Of a DNA stretch of 64,000 bases, positions 1 to 10,290 are shown in pieces. The translations under genes and the position numbers were made by a program. The stretch lies in assembly GCA_945643635.1 (NCBI GenBank), contig CALZFC010000020.1, positions 491,001-555,000 of the forward strand, given 5' to 3'. Numbering within the stretch: the first letter of the stretch is position 1; each line of letters starts with the position of its first letter. Source of the DNA: Allodiplogaster sudhausi (taxonomy: Eukaryota; Nematoda; Chromadorea; Rhabditida; Diplogasteridae). Below the pieces are notes generated by a model. That model made no database searches, was not told the DNA's origin, and worked only from the letters and a program-made list of their open reading frames with translations.

Positions 1-2027
1 TCAAGGACAATTGCCTCACCGCGGAGGGCTTCATCAATGCAGATTGATGCCCCTTGCAGAATGTGCATAGGGCTGGGAATGATCTGGTCGCAAGGGATAT
101 CTTCAAAGAGCGGCATTCCCTTCACCGAATAGTCTCCAGTTACCGCATGTTGTGGCCAGTCTTCTGCTAGGCGTGGCTCACACTTTTCAGCCATCATCTG
201 TTGCATCTCTTCATTGGTCTCAGGGTCATAGTAGAATCGCACCAGTTCACCATGGGAAGTGCCCTTGAGTCTTAGTCCATAAAGGCAGTTGTAGTGAGAG
301 CTAGCTCCCATGAGATTCAGGCAGCCGTAGTAGTACTTCAGATCACCGTTTAGGAACTTTCTGATTGGGATTTCTGTTCTGTCACCGCATCTTAGCCGTA
401 GTGGGATTCTAGTCAGTGAATTGATGGCATCAATTGCATCTCTGGCTTTCAGCTCGAGTTGTTCTCTGCTATCATCGCCTTCGTAGAGCGAGAGAAGCAA
501 CAAGTTGTAAGGCGAATTGCATTTTTCAACATTACCAATCTGAATTGCCAATTTGGTGAGGTCGTCTCCTTTGTCTGCTGTTACTCCCAGCCAAATTTCA
601 TCTTCGTGAGTTTTTGGGCTTTGAAAGGGAAAACCAAGAGTTAGCTGCTTTATGTCATAGAGTCTCTGCACACGCTCTTGGAATGCCACACCAGGTTCTT
701 TTAGCTGAACACTTATGCTCTCCTTCTGTTCACCTTCTTCCTTCTGTCTGGGAGTTGGCATTGCCTCTGCCAGTTGTCGACGGCCAGGGCGACCCCTCTT
801 CCTCTTCCCCTCTCCTTCCAGTGGAAATGCATCCTCTGCCTGTGGCATTTTTGCTCTCTTAACTTGCTCACGAAAGACTGATGAATGATATGACCCACTT
901 GGCAAGATACTCTTTCTCTGCAATTTGCAAGTAGCTGTTCGAGCAAAAATGTCGAGAGCAGGGTCAATGTCTCGAAGTCTCTTCTTGAGTTCTTTTCTTT
1001 TGTTCAGCGTGAGAAAGAGTAATGTAATTAGATTGTCCTGAGCAGGGGTGAGCTTCTTTTGAGCCAACAGTGGTACATCCAAAGCACGACAGATTGTGCG
1101 GCAGACACGGGTGAACGCTTGTTTTTTCTCTTCTTCGGGAACATTTCCAACCAGAGAACGGATTCCTATGATAACATTACCCATGGATGCGTGTGAAGCC
1201 GTCTTTTTCAGCATGTTCAGTGGCTTGTGTGGTCTGGACCGGTACCGTTTAGTGGGGGCTCCCACTTTACCCTTGCCCTCTTTACCCTTGCCCTGGCCTT
1301 CTTCATTCGTTCTTTCTGGAGAGCATTGCTTGTCTTCAGGAGGTGGTTGTTTGTTAAGTTCAATGCTGTCTGGCATCCGCTCTCAACTTCCTCAAGTTTT
1401 TGCTGCAATTCGGCCCTTTCTTTCGCTATGCGTTCATCAAAATGTCTGTTAAGAACTGCGATTTCATTACGATGACGTTCTTTCATCCGTTCTTTTTCAC
1501 TGAGACTGTTCTTTAGCTGTTCCTGCAGCTTTTCTCTCTCAATTTCCTGCAAGCGAGCTTCTCGAGACCTTGACAGTTCAATTTGTTTTTTCTCTTCCAA
1601 CAGCTGTTTATGCTCCTCCGTCAGCTGGGTCAGGCGAGCTGTGTGTTGCTGCTCCATCTCTCTCTTTCTCTCTCTCTCTTTCTCTCTCTCGCGTTCTCCC
1701 TCTTTCTCTTGCTCTCTCAGTCCCTCTTTCTCTTTAGCTTCTTCTAACAAGCTCTCCTGTGCATTTACTTGCGCTTTCAGAACTAGGTTGATGTTTTGGA
1801 GCTCATTTATATCGTAGTTGCATTCTCATACTCTCGATTTCTTGTTCTTTCGAGGTCAATTCGGTTTTCAGTCTTTCATTTTCAGTCTTGAGCTCATGCA
1901 CAAACCGCAACCGCTCTTGTGACCTGCTAGTCTCTGCAGAGCGAGTGGTCAGGTCTCGCACCTCAGCCTGGCCAGGGCACCGGTGGGACATTGGGGTTTT
2001 ACCCCCACTTTCTGTTCTATCAGCCAT
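1..2027 (-). pseudogene. transposon-associated coiled-coil protein, copy 1, 3' end beyond window
   Basis: This is the same gene as at 5161-7939, cut by the window start. The start codon is at 2027 and the product begins MADRTESGGK. A first coiled-coil frame runs to a stop near 1803. A second, E/R-rich coiled-coil frame follows to about 1217. The core frame begins near 1376 and stays open to the window edge. All frame changes match copy 2 exactly, so the lesions, or any unusual decoding, predate the duplication. Domain details are given under copy 2. Confidence 0.7.
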
Positions 2028-2455
2028 AGAAAATCACACCTGCTTTTTCTGCTTGAATGTTGAGGTTGACCTGCGAAGGGAAAAAAACTGTTTATTTTTA
2101 AATATATTATTTAATTATTTTAATAGCTTGAACGGTGGTTAATTACCACCTAAGCTCAACATGGTACTAATATTATTTAAAAAAATTATCGCTGAAACGC
2201 AACACATATCACCAGAATTTATACTTTCAGGCAGGCACTCCAGCGAGCACCACCACGAGACGTTCAGGAGGCCCCTTTCCCAACCATTCCTTCGAAAGCG
2301 GATGCTCTGAAGCCCCTCCCCCTTCCATTCATTGTGGAGCACCTATTTTTTTAATAAAATGATTTCATTTATTTCGAAAAAAAACAATGAACAAACAACG
2401 TTAACAAGGTTTATCAAAAGATAAACGACATAACACAATGGCATCAAGCCACGCT

Positions 2456-3133
2456 TTACTCCGACTTCTTCTTTTTCTTCTTTTTCATTAGTTCCATCAT
2501 CTCCTTGAATTGCTCGTCGGTGAACGTGTATCTGCAACATAGACCCTCTTCCAGAAAAAAAATATGTATGCTCTCACGAAAATTTTGTTGGTGGACCCTT
2601 TCGAAAATCTATACTCCTTGCTCCGTCTCAAAACTCTTGCTGACCCGCGCTCCTTGTCGGGTTGCTTCTCCTTCTCGAGCTGCTTCTCCTCCTCCACCTC
2701 CTCCACGACTTCCTCCTTGTAACTGACGTGGTATGGGCGGCTGCCGCCGCGGTGCCACACGTTGCTCCCGCCGCGGCCACCACGTCCACCACGTGCGTAC
2801 GGGTGTGGCCGCTCGCTTCGGTTACAGTTACGAGAAATAGGCATAGATAACAGTATATTGTTATCAAACTGTAAGCTAACCACAGATTAGAGAAGAAGGA
2901 GGGGTCGGTCTTCTTGATCTCGCAGAGCGCATCCTTGAGAATCGAGTGGTTCGCCGAGAAGACGACCTTCAGCGCTCCAGTCAGTTCGACATGCTGTATA
3001 AGAACAAGGAATCATCGCATTCAGCAAGAAACTAGATGAAATGCCGGAAACTAACGTCAACTCGGGTCGGCGGCGGCGGGTGGTAGCCGCCGTAGCCGTT
3101 GTAGCCGCCAAAGCCTCCGCCGAAATCTCCCAT
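2456..3133 (-). CDS. small Gly/Tyr-rich RGG protein, copy 1 (unknown family)
   Basis: I do not recognise the family. Four exons join in frame: 3133-3056, 2993-2881, 2815-2645 and 2531-2456, giving 145 aa. The N-terminus is Gly/Tyr-rich (MGDFGGGFGGYNGYGGYH) and is followed by PPPP. A folded-looking segment of about 37 residues follows, containing VELTGALKVVF and SILKDALCEIKK. Exon 3 carries an RGG-type run (ARGGRGGRGG) and then an acidic/basic coiled stretch with EEVVEEVEEEK. The last exon, YTFTDEQFKEMMELM, ends in seven lysines and SE. Composition suggests an RNA- or nucleic-acid-binding protein, which is inference. The donor of intron 3 (CGG/gtcagc) is the least certain join. AATAAA lies just downstream. 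Confidence 0.6.
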
Positions 3134-3720
3134 TAGTAAGAAGAATCACCTTAAAAAGAAACAGAAGAAAAGGTTAAACAAGAACAATATATATAAGCGA
3201 CAAAAACAAGACGCTTAATGGTTTCAGTTGGCATTAAATTCAAGCGTTTTTTTCCCCGCTCAAGAGAAATCCTGTAACTTTTGGAGGCAATTTAAATCAC
3301 ATCGATCAATGCATCTTGAAGGCAAGCTGTATGCTGTGCCTTGCCGCGACGCATGAAACGGGCGCAACGCGGAAAAGTACCGTATTTGGTGCGCTCTCAA
3401 ACCGGAAGAATTTGTATGACCCGTACCCTCCGTGCTTAGAAAATAAAAGATTTGATGAAGATTGGATAACATTGCAGATTTTTTTATCTTGCACAATGGC
3501 TAACAGAAAAACATCGGCACGTCGCAAGAAGAGAGAGAAAAATATCGATCGACCGGCATTGGTCTCCGAACGGAACCACCAGCCAGTAAATTCGCAGCAA
3601 TCGTGGGTCAGCGTTCGTTTCTTTTGCAAATTCGAAGCAAGCATCAAATAAATTCCATGATCAAACGAGAGCATAATGATGCAGAACAGTGTTTTTTTTA
3701 AATATATACAGCTCTAAGCG

Positions 3721-3732
3721 ACTTATCTTCAG
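3721..3732 (+). promoter_or_regulatory. candidate 5' splice acceptor before kinase ATG
   Basis: The sequence ACTTATCTTCAG lies 15 bases before the kinase start codon, with no obvious upstream exon. In nematodes this position often marks a trans-splice acceptor. The site is seen directly; its use in trans-splicing is inferred. The same site occurs in copy 2. Confidence 0.35.
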
Positions 3733-3747
3733 ACGCGTCCTAGTCTG

Positions 3748-4087
3748 ATGCACGGCGAAGCCGTTCTCACTTCTCGCGGTAATCGGTAAATATTTTTCAA
3801 TACATTTTGTACCTTTAAGTTACTTTCGCAAACTTAATTTTCCTTTACAGATACGAAGTTCGAAGCCTTCTCGGCTTTGGAGGATTTGGCGACGTTTACG
3901 AAGTATGCTTGTTATTACTGACGGAAATATGTAGATGTTTTAAAAAAGATGGATAAAAAAGGAGCGAATGAAACTGAAACTGTCATCAGCTACTTTTCAG
4001 GTCGTTAGAACTGCGGGCGGGCCGCGTTCCCATTTCGCTATGAAAATCGAGGCCATCGGAATTCCTTCTGAGAGGGAACGTCTTCAG
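3748..4087 (+). pseudogene. CK1/TTBK-type kinase N-lobe fragment, copy 1
   Basis: Exons 3748-3785, 3851-3902 and 4001-4087 join in frame and give 54 residues. They contain the glycine-rich loop LLGFGGFGDVYEVV and, 17 residues later, the ATP-anchoring lysine in HFAMKIEA. This layout is typical of the nematode-expanded casein-kinase-1/tau-tubulin-kinase group. The reading frame ends with a stop right after the exon 3 donor (CAG/gtctaa). No HRD catalytic loop, DFG motif or C-lobe exon follows before the duplication boundary at 4304 or in 4305-5160. It is therefore a truncated 5' gene piece. A very long intron to an exon I failed to see is possible but unlikely, because copy 2 stops too. Confidence 0.65.
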
Positions 4088-4304
4088 GTCTAACGGGGAA
4101 CCATCTAAGCGTAAGGTGGCGGATTTTGATCGCACCTGTCCAGATCAATTACTACGGTCGAAAAAATAATTCTGGCATTTTCAATTTTTCCTAAGTAGCC
4201 TCTGGCGATTTTATATTAATTTTTAAAAATTTGCATAAATTGAGGATGTCGGTTGCTGACCAATGTTTGCTATTGTCAGTATCTTGCTTATGGCTGATAA
4301 ATGT

Positions 4305-5160
4305 CCTTTATTCGCGCATCGGGCCAATGTGTTGATGGAATGCACAGGGGAGCTCTGGGGGCGGTTTTCGTCAAAGTGGCCGACGAAGATTAGGCAAATC
4401 ATACATATACATATACAGGAAAAGTTGGGCCGCCCGTAGGCCCGATCCTTCTGATTCAAAAAGTGGCATGTTACTTATGGGGGGGGGGGGCAACATATTT
4501 TTACTGTGAATTTCACTCAAACTGTGCACAGGGGGATTTTCGAACATGGAGAAAACGAAATTACGTTTGTTTTGTGATTGCATGCAGTTTAACAAAATTA
4601 CCCTACCTTACTAATAAACGATTTGTCACGTATTTGCACTTGTGTTCTGCCTGTGTGCATGAGTGCTTCCGCCTCAAGAAACTGCCTCAAGAAAAAGAAG
4701 AAAAAAAGAAGTCCTTAGACACGGAGAGTACCTCCTTCCGGTTTGAGAGAATTTTGGTGCGTCGAACTGCAAATTTCTTATGTTTTCCATAATCGTATTG
4801 TGTGACACAAACGGAACTGAATAATGATGTACTTTTTTTGAATAAATATTCCAAGCTGCTCGCTGTGTTTACATTAATTTTTTGCATTCAGTTTTATTTA
4901 ATTAGTTCGAGGAGAAGCGATTATTTATAGGCACTCATTCTATTGGGGTCTATGCGCGAGGACTGGGTGGTACGACCCGCGAGGGATCCTGCCTCGTCGC
5001 TGGATCACCCACAAAGGTTTCTTGTTGTGTTTGCTGTTCATGCACCCCTTTTTTCAGGCAATTTTATAGTCTTGTTCTGTAATTACCGACCAGTAAGTTT
5101 AGAAAGTGTTTATTCAGTATAGAAATGATAATTAACACAACATATTAGCAGTAGATAAAT
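4305..5160. other. no gene recognised between duplicate copies
   Basis: The sequence is AT-rich. It contains a 12-13 base G run near 4480 and a GC-richer stretch at about 4940-5010 that I cannot explain. Short open frames here have no protein-like composition. Confidence 0.6.
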
Positions 5161-7939
5161 TTATTGGCCTCTTTCCTCCTCTTCTTCCGTGGGTTCATGC
5201 TCCTCCGCTCCGCCATCCATCAACCAAGTTCTTAGAATCATTTGCTCGCATACCCTTTCGTATCTTTGGCTTTTGTTTTTGATGGAGCTGTATCGCACTC
5301 TCAGCTCATTCACGAGTGGGTGCACTGCTTCGATAGCTTGCTCACTCATCTTGCCCCACGTCTTCCATTTTCTCATGAACGGCACAACATGCTGGAATAG
5401 GGTGTGCAGCTTGGGAGTGACCGAGCGTAGCGGTTGTGTCTCTGCCATTGTGGATTGCAGCAATTGTATGAGTCGCTCGCACTCATCAATCTCACTGTCT
5501 GACCAGAATCTGGCAGCAGTGAAAGACATGATCCCTCCCAGCGTTGTCATGATTGTCTTCCACTGCTCTACCCACTGTTCGGCTGTCGCCCCCTCAAACA
5601 CATTCCAAAGTTGCTCTGGAATGTCTCCAGACAACATTTTTCTCACTTGATTTCCGGTTTTGGCATTGTAAAAGTTGCCAAGGAGGCCCAGTCGAGACAG
5701 TGTGGAGTGCAGTTTCCTTCCTACCTTGCCCTTCACCTGAATGCATTCATTTAAAACTTTTGCGAAATGGCACATCTCCCGAATGTCCTCCTCTCTGATC
5801 TCTCCTCCTCCTTTCTGTTGCTTCTTTTATTGCCTTCCTGGTGTCTTTTAGCAGTTTCTTAGCCTCTTTCTCGCCTCCCGGCCATCGATCCCCGTACCCT
5901 TCGGCAATAAGGTCAAGGACAATTGCCTCACCGCGGAGGGCTTCATCAATGCAGATTGATGCCCCTTGCAGAATGTGCATAGGGCTGGGAATGATCTGGT
6001 CGCAAGGGATATCTTCAAAGAGCGGCATTCCCTTCACCGAATAGTCTCCAGTTACCGCATGTTGTGGCCAGTCTTCTGCTAGGCGTGGCTCACACTTTTC
6101 AGCCATCATCTGTTGCATCTCTTCATTGGTCTCAGGGTCATAGTAGAATCGCACCAGTTCACCATGGGAAGTGCCCTTGAGTCTTAGTCCATAAAGGCAG
6201 TTGTAGTGAGAGCTAGCTCCCATGAGATTCAGGCAGCCGTAGTAGTACTTCAGATCACCGTTTAGGAACTTTCTGATTGGGATTTCTGTTCTGTCACCGC
6301 ATCTTAGCCGTAGTGGGATTCTAGTCAGTGAATTGATGGCATCAATTGCATCTCTGGCTTTCAGCTCGAGTTGTTCTCTGCTATCATCGCCTTCGTAGAG
6401 CGAGAGAAGCAACAAGTTGTAAGGCGAATTGCATTTTTCAACATTACCAATCTGAATTGCCAATTTGGTGAGGTCGTCTCCTTTGTCTGCTGTTACTCCC
6501 AGCCAAATTTCATCTTCGTGAGTTTTTGGGCTTTGAAAGGGAAAACCAAGAGTTAGCTGCTTTATGTCATAGAGTCTCTGCACACGCTCTTGGAATGCCA
6601 CACCAGGTTCTTTTAGCTGAACACTTATGCTCTCCTTCTGTTCACCTTCTTCCTTCTGTCTGGGAGTTGGCATTGCCTCTGCCAGTTGTCGACGGCCAGG
6701 GCGACCCCTCTTCCTCTTCCCCTCTCCTTCCAGTGGAAATGCATCCTCTGCCTGTGGCATTTTTGCTCTCTTAACTTGCTCACGAAAGACTGATGAATGA
6801 TATGACCCACTTGGCAAGATACTCTTTCTCTGCAATTTGCAAGTAGCTGTTCGAGCAAAAATGTCGAGAGCAGGGTCAATGTCTCGAAGTCTCTTCTTGA
6901 GTTCTTTTCTTTTGTTCAGCGTGAGAAAGAGTGATGTAATTAGATTGTCCTGAGCAGGGGTGAGCTTCTTTTGAGCCAACAGTGGTACATCCAAAGCACG
7001 ACAGATTGTGCGGCAGACACGGGTGAACGCTTGTTTTTTCTCTTCTTCGGGAACATTTCCAACCAGAGAACGGATTCCTATGATAACATTACCCATGGAT
7101 GCGTGTGAAGCCGTCTTTTTCAGCATGTTCAGTGGCTTGTGTGGTCTGGACCGGTACCGTTTAGTGGGGGCTCCCACTTTACCCTTGCCCTCTTTACCCT
7201 TGCCCTGGCCTTCTTCATTCGTTCTTTCTGGAGAGCATTGCTTGTCTTCAGGAGGTGGTTGTTTGTTAAGTTCAATGCTGTCTGGCATCCGCTCTCAACT
7301 TCCTCAAGTTTTTGCTGCAATTCGGCCCTTTCTTTCGCTATGCGTTCATCAAAATGTCTGTTAAGAACTGCGATTTCATTACGATGACGTTCTTTCATCC
7401 GTTCTTTTTCACTGAGACTGTTCTTTAGCTGTTCCTGCAGCTTTTCTCTCTCAATTTCCTGCAAGCGAGCTTCTCGAGACCTTGACAGTTCAATTTGTTT
7501 TTTCTCTTCCAACAGCTGTTTATGCTCCTCCGTCAGCTGGGTCAGGCGAGCTGTGTGTTGCTGCTCCATCTCTCTCTTTCTCTCTCTCTCTTTCTCTCTC
7601 TCGCGTTCTCCCTCTTTCTCTTGCTCTCTCAGTCCCTCTTTCTCTTTAGCTTCTTCTAACAAGCTCTCCTGTGCATTTACTTGCGCTTTCAGAACTAGGT
7701 TGATGTTTTGGAGCTCATTTATATCGTAGTTGCATTCTCATACTCTCGATTTCTTGTTCTTTCGAGGTCAATTCGGTTTTCAGTCTTTCATTCTCAGTCT
7801 TGAGCTCATGCACAAACCGCAACCGCTCTTGTGACCTGCTAGTCTCTGCAGAGCGAGTGGTCAGGTCTCGCACCTCAGCCTGGCCAGGGCACCGGTGGGA
7901 CATTGGGGTTTTACCCCCACTTTCTGTTCTATCAGCCAT
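5161..7939 (-). pseudogene. transposon-associated protein with coiled-coil N-terminus, frameshifted, copy 2
   Basis: Four consecutive frames together read as one large protein. Frame 1 (7939-7715) and frame 2 (to 7129) are coiled coil, rich in E, R, K and Q. Frame 3 (from about 7288 to 5747) is the core, with GDLKYYYGCLNLMGASSHYN and IIPSPMHILQGASICIDEAL. Frame 4 (about 5800-5161) holds PKLHTLFQHVVPFMRKW and SEQAIEAVH. This motif order (GDLK..GL.G, PxHxxLG, KxHxxxxHxxPFxRxW, EQ..EaxH) recurs in large uncharacterised transposon-type proteins of cnidarians and nematodes. I infer RNase-H-fold transposase ancestry but cannot name the superfamily. Breaks lie near 7717 (stop), near 7285, and in a GGA-rich run near 5805. 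No terminal repeats were found. Alternatives are a decayed element, a domesticated gene with sequence errors, or real introns I missed. Confidence 0.6.
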
Positions 7940-8368
7940 AGAAAATCACACCTGCTTTTTCTGCTTGAATGTTGAGGTTGACCTGCGAAGGGAAAAAAAC
8001 TGTTTATTTTTAAATATATTATTTAATTATTTTAATAGCTTGAACGGTGGTTAATTACCACCTAAGCTCAACATGGTACTAATATTATTTAAAAAAAATT
8101 ATCGCTGAAACGCAACACATATCACCAGAATTTATACTTTCAGGCAGGCACTCCAGCGAGCACCACCACGAGACGTTCAGGAGGCCCCTTTCCCAACCAT
8201 TCCTTCGAAAGCGGATGCTCTGAAGCCCCTCCCCCTTCCATTCATTGTGGAGCACCTATTTTTTTAATAAAATGATTTCATTTATTTCGAAAAAAAACAA
8301 TGAACAAACAACGTTAACAAGGTTTATCAAAAGATAAACGACATAACACAATGGCATCAAGCCACGCT

Positions 8369-9046
8369 TTACTCCGACTTCTTCTTTTTCTTCTTTTTCA
8401 TTAGTTCCATCATCTCCTTGAATTGCTCGTCGGTGAACGTGTATCTGCAACATAGACCCTCTTCCAGAAAAAAAATATGTATGCTCTCACGAAAATTTTG
8501 TTGGTGGACCCTTTCGAAAATCTATACTCCTTGCTCCGTCTCAAAACTCTTGCTGACCCGCGCTCCTTGTCGGGTTGCTTCTCCTTCTCGAGCTGCTTCT
8601 CCTCCTCCACCTCCTCCACGACTTCCTCCTTGTAACTGACGTGGTATGGGCGGCTGCCGCCGCGGTGCCACACGTTGCTCCCGCCGCGGCCACCACGTCC
8701 ACCACGTGCGTACGGGTGTGGCCGCTCGCTTCGGTTACAGTTACGAGAAATAGGCATAGATAACAGTATATTGTTATCAAACTGTAAGCTAACCACAGAT
8801 TAGAGAAGAAGGAGGGGTCGGTCTTCTTGATCTCGCAGAGCGCATCCTTGAGAATCGAGTGGTTCGCCGAGAAGACGACCTTCAGCGCTCCAGTCAGTTC
8901 GACATGCTGTATAAGAACAAGGAATCATCGCATTCAGCAAGAAACTAGATGAAATGCCGGAAACTAACGTCAACTCGGGTCGGCGGCGGCGGGTGGTAGC
9001 CGCCGTAGCCGTTGTAGCCGCCAAAGCCTCCGCCGAAATCTCCCAT
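8369..9046 (-). CDS. small Gly/Tyr-rich RGG protein, copy 2
   Basis: This is the second copy of the 145-aa gene, with start codon at 9046 and stop at 8369. Exons correspond to 9046-8969, 8906-8794, 8728-8558 and 8444-8369. I saw no coding difference from copy 1, and all splice sites are retained. Both copies could therefore be expressed, doubling dosage if the duplication is real. It sits head to head with the kinase fragment, with about 600 bp between the two start codons that could hold a shared promoter; this last point is inference. Confidence 0.6.
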
Positions 9047-9661
9047 TAGTAAGAAGAATCACCTTAAAAAGAAACAGAAGAAAAGGTTAAACAAGAACAA
9101 TATATATAAGCGACAAAAACAAGACGCTTAATGGTTTCAGTTGGCATTAAATTCAAGCGTTTTTTTCCCCGCTCAAGAGAAATCCTGTAACTTTTGGAGG
9201 CAATTTAAATCACATCGATCAATGCATCTTGAAGGCAAGCTGTATGCTGTGCCTTGCCGCGACGCATGAAACGGGCGCAACGCGGAAAAGTACCGTATTT
9301 GGTGCGCTCTCAAACCGGAAGAATTTGTATGACCCGTACCCTCCGTGCTTAGAAAATAAAAGATTTGATGAAGATTGGATAACATTGCAGATTTTTTTAT
9401 CTTGCACAATGGCTAACAGAAAAACATCGGCACGTCGCAAGAAGAGAGAGAAAAATATCGATCGACCGGCATTGGTCTCCGAACGGAACCACCAGCCAGT
9501 AAATTCGCAGCAATCGTGGGTCAGCGTTCGTTTCTTTTGCAAATTCGAAGCAAGCATCAAATAAATTCCATGATCAAACGAGAGCATAATGATGCAGAAC
9601 AGTGTTTTTTTTTAAATATATACAGCTCTAAGCGACTTATCTTCAGACGCGTCCTAGTCTG

Positions 9662-10001
9662 ATGCACGGCGAAGCCGTTCTCACTTCTCGCGGTAATCGG
9701 TAAATATTTTTCAATACATTTTGTACCTTTAAGTTACTTTCGCAAACTTAATTTTCCTTTACAGATACGAAGTTCGAAGCCTTCTCGGCTTTGGAGGATT
9801 TGGCGACGTTTACGAAGTCTGCTTGTTATTACTGACGGAAATATGTAGATGTTTTAAAAAAGATGGATAAAAAAGGAGCGAATGAAACTGAAACTGTCAT
9901 CAGCTACTTTTCAGGTCGTTAGAACTGCGGGCGGGCCGCGTTCCCATTTCGCTATGAAAATCGAGGCCATCGGAATTCCTTCTGAGAGGGAACGTCTTCA
10001 G
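9662..10001 (+). pseudogene. CK1/TTBK-type kinase N-lobe fragment, copy 2
   Basis: Exons 9662-9699, 9765-9816 and 9915-10001 match copy 1. The donor after exon 2 has changed from gtatgc to gtctgc, which should weaken splicing. The kinase again ends after exon 3, and a tRNA-like element begins 216 bases downstream. The truncation is thus shared by both copies and predates the duplication. Confidence 0.65.
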
Positions 10002-10217
10002 GTCTAACGGGGAACCATCTAAGCGTAAGGTGGCGGATTTTGATCGCACCTGTCCAGATCAATTACTACGGTCGAAAAAATAATTCTGGCATTTTCAATT
10101 TTTCCTAAGTAGCCTCTGGCGATTTTATATTAATTTTTAAAATTTGCATAAATTGAGGATGTCGGTTGCTGACCAATGTTTGCTATTGTCAGTATCTTGC
10201 TTATGGCTGATAAATGT

Positions 10218-10290
10218 GGCGTGCGTGGCTCAGTAGGTTGTGCGCTCGCTTACAGTTTTGAGCGTCACAAGTTCGAACCCCATTCGGTTG
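10218..10290 (+). mobile_element. tRNA-like head, probable SINE
   Basis: The sequence has an A-box-like TGGCTCAGTAGGT at about 10225 and a B-box-like GTTCGAACCCC at about 10271, with tRNA-like spacing. The anticodon arm CGCTC...GAGCG encloses an 11-base loop rather than 7, so this is not a normal functional tRNA. It starts at the first base after homology with copy 1 ends. A tRNA-derived SINE is the best explanation; a tRNA pseudogene is the alternative. Confidence 0.55.

Larger units (their letters stand above)
1..4304. repeat. direct duplication, copy 1 (left end outside window)
   Basis: This block repeats almost base for base at 5913-10217. I noticed only about half a dozen differences, mostly single substitutions and length changes in A or T runs. 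Homology stops abruptly at 4304, after the sequence ATGT. The copies are in the same orientation, so this is a direct segmental duplication, separated by unique sequence from 4305 and by the 3' part of copy 2's first gene. Near identity in introns and spacers means the event is recent, or that it is an assembly duplicate. Confidence 0.95.
5913..10217. repeat. direct duplication, copy 2
   Basis: This is the second copy of the block at 1-4304. The offset grows from 5912 to 5914 bases through single-base length changes in homopolymers. The match ends at 10217, directly before a tRNA-like sequence. Confidence 0.95.

Noticed and set aside
459..1475. Plus-strand open frames duplicated at 6371-7387
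   Set aside because: They lie opposite the transposon-type protein and are shadows of its minus-strand frames.
2139..2165. Sequence resembling the nematode spliced leader (GGTTAATTACC...), present in both duplicates
   Set aside because: The match to the spliced leader is partial, the surrounding sequence is a simple palindrome (GTGGTTAATTACCAC), and no Sm-binding site or snRNA-like fold follows.
4940..5010. GC-richer stretch that might be a small structured RNA
   Set aside because: No conserved boxes or clear fold could be identified by eye, and it occurs once in the window.
10218..10290. Functional tRNA gene
   Set aside because: The anticodon loop is 11 bases and the acceptor arm does not pair convincingly; only the promoter boxes are tRNA-like.
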